A DNA stretch of 9,157 nt from an uncultured Oscillospiraceae bacterium (GTDB lineage Bacteria; Bacillota; Clostridia; Oscillospirales; Oscillospiraceae). The stretch is taken from positions 1 through 9,157 of the forward strand of contig CAKTZP010000081.1 of the NCBI GenBank assembly GCA_934636045.1, in the 5' to 3' direction. A program made the translations under genes and the position numbers. This document shows positions 7,223-9,157 of the stretch, piece by piece. Below the pieces are notes generated by a model. It was not told the DNA's origin and searched no databases. It was given only the letters and a program-made list of their open reading frames with translations. Each line of letters begins with the position of its first letter. The first letter of the stretch is position 1.

Positions 7223-8401
7223 TTAAAAAACCTGCAAAATGCAGCCCTTGAGATAGTGGGTGTGTTCGTCGCTGAGCGAGGCCGGATGGTCGCGCGACTG
7301 CACCAGCCGCTCCAATAGCCGGACGCTTCGTCCGCTGTCCGCTGCCGCATCCCGCAGCATCTGCTCAAACAGCGGTTGGGTCATAAACTGGCTGCACGAG
7401 CAGGTGACGAGAAAGCCGCCTGACTCGACCAGCCGCATGCACCGCAGATTCAGCTCCTTGTAGCCGCGGTACGCCCCCTCGAGCGCCCGCTTGCTCTTGG
7501 CAAAGGCCGGCGGGTCGCAGATTACGACGCCGAAGCGCCGCTGCGCAAGGGTGTATTGCTTGACCAGATCGAACACATTGGCGCAGACGGTTGTCACGCG
7601 AGCCTCCACGCCGTTGCGCGCTGCGTTTTCGCGCACCATTTGCAGCGCTGCCTCGGAGACGTCCGCGGCCTCCACGGCTGCCGCGCCGTAAAGCGCCGCA
7701 TGGATCGCAAAGCCGCCGGTGTGACAGCAAAGATCGAGCACGGTCTGACCCGCGCAATAGGGGCGCAGATGGCCGCGATTTTCCTGCTGGTCGAGGAAAT
7801 GGCCGGTTTTCTGTCCGTTTTCGAGGTCGACGGCCATGAGCGCGTCGTGCTCACGGATGATCAGCTGCGCCGGAACGGCGCCATAGACGCAGCCCTTCTG
7901 CTGCGGCAGCCCTTCCTTTTCGCGGACGGCAAGATCGTTGCGCTCATAGATGCACGCCGGATGGAACAGCTCGACCAGCAGCTCGATGAGCTCTGCCTTG
8001 CGCCGCTCCATGCCAAGGCAGACGATTTGAAAGGACAGGCAGTCGGCAAACTTGTCCACCGTCAGCCCCGGCAGACCGTCCGCCTCGCCGAAGACGACGC
8101 GGCAGGCATTGGAGAAGCCGAGTTTCCGGCGGTTATCCCATGCCGCGCGCAAACGGCGCGCAAAAAATGCGCGATCGATGGCTTCAAAGCGGTCGCGCGT
8201 AAGCATCCGCACGACGATTTTCGATTTTGAATTAAAAAAGCCCTTCCCGACAAAGCGCAGGCGGCTGTCCAGTACCTCGACGACTTCGCCGTCATGGCAG
8301 CGTTCGTCCGCCCAATCCGCTTCGTTATCAAATATCCACTGCTGTCCGGCCAGAAGCTTTTTCTCCTCGCCGCGGCGCAGACAAACCTGTCCCAATTCCA
8401 T
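7223..8401 (-). CDS. rlmI: Class I SAM-dependent rRNA methyltransferase, RlmI-like (23S rRNA m5C1962)
   Basis: The 392-residue protein is close in length to E. coli RlmI (about 396), which methylates C5 of C1962 in 23S rRNA. An N-terminal PUA-type RNA-binding domain (about 2-75; KLLAGQQWIFDNEAD) is followed by a central region with GQKTGHFLDQQENR (196-209). The Rossmann methyltransferase domain has SAM motif VLDLCCHTGGFA (221-232), the DPPAF motif (296-300), cysteines in TCSCS (333-337) that include the expected catalytic nucleophile, and the C-terminal QSRDHPASLSDEHTHYLKG (368-386). The methylated base is inferred from E. coli. The ATG at 8401 gives the conserved family N-terminus. A GGGAG-like site lies about 13 bases upstream, a slightly long spacing. 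It is the first gene of the leftward operon, behind an extended -10 promoter. Confidence 0.88.
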   Translation of the reverse strand: MELGQVCLRRGEEKKLLAGQQWIFDNEADWADERCHDGEVVEVLDSRLRFVGKGFFNSKSKIVVRMLTRDRFEAIDRAFFARRLRAAWDNRRKLGFSNACRVVFGEADGLPGLTVDKFADCLSFQIVCLGMERRKAELIELLVELFHPACIYERNDLAVREKEGLPQQKGCVYGAVPAQLIIREHDALMAVDLENGQKTGHFLDQQENRGHLRPYCAGQTVLDLCCHTGGFAIHAALYGAAAVEAADVSEAALQMVRENAARNGVEARVTTVCANVFDLVKQYTLAQRRFGVVICDPPAFAKSKRALEGAYRGYKELNLRCMRLVESGGFLVTCSCSQFMTQPLFEQMLRDAAADSGRSVRLLERLVQSRDHPASLSDEHTHYLKGCILQVF

Positions 8402-8442
8402 ATGATCTCATGCGCTCCCATGACCTGATTTTGTTGCAATAT

Positions 8443-8471
8443 ATTATAGCATACTTCCGCGCGTTTGCACA
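8443..8471 (-). promoter_or_regulatory. Probable promoter of the leftward six-gene operon
   Basis: On the minus strand a perfect TATAAT lies at 8448-8443 and is preceded by TGC, giving an extended -10 (TGCTATAAT). The -35 position with a 17-base spacer reads TGTGCA (8471-8466), only 3 of 6 matches to consensus, which an extended -10 can compensate for. The start of transcription would fall near 8436, leaving a leader of about 35 bases before the rlmI ATG. No other convincing promoter is seen between here and mnmG. Confidence 0.7.
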
Positions 8472-8487
8472 GCCGGAAAACGACCAA

Positions 8488-8505
8488 AAACGAAAAAAAT
8501 CGTTT
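8488..8505. promoter_or_regulatory. Small dyad between divergent promoters, possible operator
   Basis: AAACGA (8488-8493) and TCGTTT (8500-8505) are exact reverse complements separated by six A residues. The dyad lies between the leftward -35 region and the rightward -35 hexamer, a position suited to a regulator acting on both. Six-base arms in an A-rich stretch can occur by chance, so this is weak. Confidence 0.25.
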
Positions 8506-8509
8506 ACTC

Positions 8510-8538
8510 TTGCAAATTTGGCGATTTTGTGGTTAAAT
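8510..8538 (+). promoter_or_regulatory. Probable promoter of the low-molecular-weight phosphatase gene
   Basis: TTGCAA (8510-8515) and TTAAAT (8533-8538) each match consensus at 4 of 6 positions and are separated by 17 bases. TGG directly before the -10 hexamer makes it an extended -10. Transcription would start near 8545, about 40 bases before the ATG. Confidence 0.55.
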
Positions 8539-8583
8539 GTACCAAGTCTTCGGCACAATCTCGCCGGAGCGATAGGAGGAGCA

Positions 8584-9048
8584 ATGCTGAAAATTTTGTT
8601 TGTCTGTACCGGAAATATTTGCAGAAGCCCGATGGCAGAGTTTCTGCTGCGCGATATGGCGGAAAAACGCGGCCTCGGCGACCGCCTTGAAATCGCCTCC
8701 GCCGCCGTCACCAACGATGAGCACGGCAATCCCGTTTACCCGCCGGTGCGGCGCCTGCTCAATGCGCGCGGCATCTCCTGCGAGGGGAAGCGTTCCCGCC
8801 AGATCACGCGCGCGGACTATGGCCGCTACGATCTGCTCATCGCCATGACCGAGCGGCACCGCCAGTCGATGCTGCGGCTGTTCGGCGGCGACCCGGAGGG
8901 GAAGCTGTCGCTCTTGCTGGATTACACTGACGCCCCCCGCGATCTGGATGACCCGTGGTATACCGGCGAATTCGACCGCGCCGCCGCCGAGATTGAAACC
9001 GGTCTCAACGGTTTGCTGCATTATTTGCAGGAGAACCGGCGGATTTGA
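8584..9048 (+). CDS. Low-molecular-weight protein tyrosine phosphatase
   Basis: The 154-residue protein is typical in length for this cytoplasmic phosphatase family. The P-loop is at the N-terminus, VCTGNICRSP, giving the C(X)5R signature with nucleophile Cys8 and Arg14. The general-acid aspartate lies in DDPWYTGEF (Asp123; 122-130), the typical C-terminal DPW/Y motif. These enzymes dephosphorylate phosphotyrosine, and in bacteria often phosphoarginine (YwlE type) or exopolysaccharide tyrosine kinases; which applies here is not decided. The ATG at 8584 is chosen over an in-frame ATG at 8410 because AGGAGG (8574-8579) precedes it, the family N-terminus starts with hydrophobic residues leading into VCTGN, and the longer version would run through both promoters. 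No kinase or capsule gene is visible nearby; the gene is monocistronic within this window. Confidence 0.94.
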   Translation: MLKILFVCTGNICRSPMAEFLLRDMAEKRGLGDRLEIASAAVTNDEHGNPVYPPVRRLLNARGISCEGKRSRQITRADYGRYDLLIAMTERHRQSMLRLFGGDPEGKLSLLLDYTDAPRDLDDPWYTGEFDRAAAEIETGLNGLLHYLQENRRI

Positions 9049-9052
9049 TTTT

Positions 9053-9068
9053 TGTGGCAAAAGCCACA
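9053..9068. terminator. Short hairpin after the phosphatase gene, weak terminator candidate
   Basis: TGTGGC (9053-9058) pairs with GCCACA (9063-9068) across an AAAA loop, starting 5 bases after the TGA stop. No T-run follows, so it lacks the second half of an intrinsic terminator. It may only stabilise the 3' end or act with the adjacent REP-like palindrome. Confidence 0.35.
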
Positions 9069-9073
9069 GGAAT

Positions 9074-9112
9074 TGTCATTGCGAGGTTTGCGGAGCAAAC
9101 CGTGGCGATCTC
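9074..9112. repeat. REP-like palindromic repeat
   Basis: The GTCATTGCGAGG start and GTGGCGATCTC end are the recurring edges of a REP-like intergenic palindrome seen in many bacterial genomes. GGTTTGC (9085-9091) pairs with GCAAACC (9095-9101) around a GGA loop, and ATTGC (9078-9082) pairs with GCGAT (9105-9109) with one wobble, giving a two-part stem. Recognition is from general knowledge of such repeats; only one copy lies in this window, so copy number cannot be shown. Confidence 0.6.
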
Positions 9113-9157
9113 ATGCAGGCAGTTTCGAATTCGCCGAAATTTATCGAAATTTCAAAA
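9113..9157. other. AT-rich intergenic tail with small dyads
   Basis: After the REP-like repeat the sequence contains CGAAATTT twice (9135-9142 and 9145-9152) and inverted pairs such as TTTCG (9123-9127) with CGAAA (9135-9139). No coding sequence is seen before the window ends. It may be the edge of a larger repeat unit or a downstream gene's upstream region. Confidence 0.3.

Noticed and set aside
8410..8583. N-terminal extension of the phosphatase from the in-frame ATG at 8410
   Set aside because: It would start upstream of the mapped promoter elements and add 58 residues absent from the family; the ATG at 8584 has an AGGAGG site and gives the standard N-terminus.

Overview
This is a bacterial chromosomal segment dominated by conserved housekeeping genes. 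The moderately high GC content, strong AGGAGG-type ribosome binding sites, an acidic Thr/Glu/Pro linker after a lipobox, a lipoprotein M3 peptidase and a spore-former-type M14 peptidase together suggest a Gram-positive Clostridia member, possibly a gut Oscillospirales. That placement is inference; no rRNA or other decisive marker is present.

Layout. The left edge (1-405, +) is the C-terminal end of an M14 zinc carboxypeptidase-like peptidoglycan hydrolase. A convergent gap (403-645) follows. It is almost entirely one large imperfect palindrome with 18-bp perfect outer arms, each starting at the stop codon of the gene it abuts, and an extra perfect hairpin in the left arm only. It looks like a MITE or foldback element that may double as a bidirectional terminator.

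From 8401 down to 643 (- strand) six tightly packed genes form an apparent operon, in transcription order: an RlmI-type 23S rRNA m5C methyltransferase, an inositol-monophosphatase-family phosphatase, a lipoprotein M3 oligopeptidase, mnmE, rsmG and mnmG. Two junctions are ATGA stop/start overlaps, and two others place the ribosome binding site on the upstream stop codon. Four of the six products modify tRNA or rRNA: MnmE and MnmG together make the cmnm5-type modification of wobble U34 in tRNA, RsmG methylates G527 of 16S rRNA, and the RlmI-like enzyme methylates 23S rRNA. The phosphatase and the exported peptidase are unexpected passengers between them.

A divergent promoter region (8402-8583) holds an extended -10 promoter firing left into the operon and another firing right into a low-molecular-weight protein tyrosine phosphatase gene (8584-9048). 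The right edge (9049-9157) carries a small hairpin, a REP-like palindrome and AT-rich dyads. I see no defence system, prophage, CRISPR array, tRNA or rRNA. The least ordinary feature is the palindromic element at 403-645.
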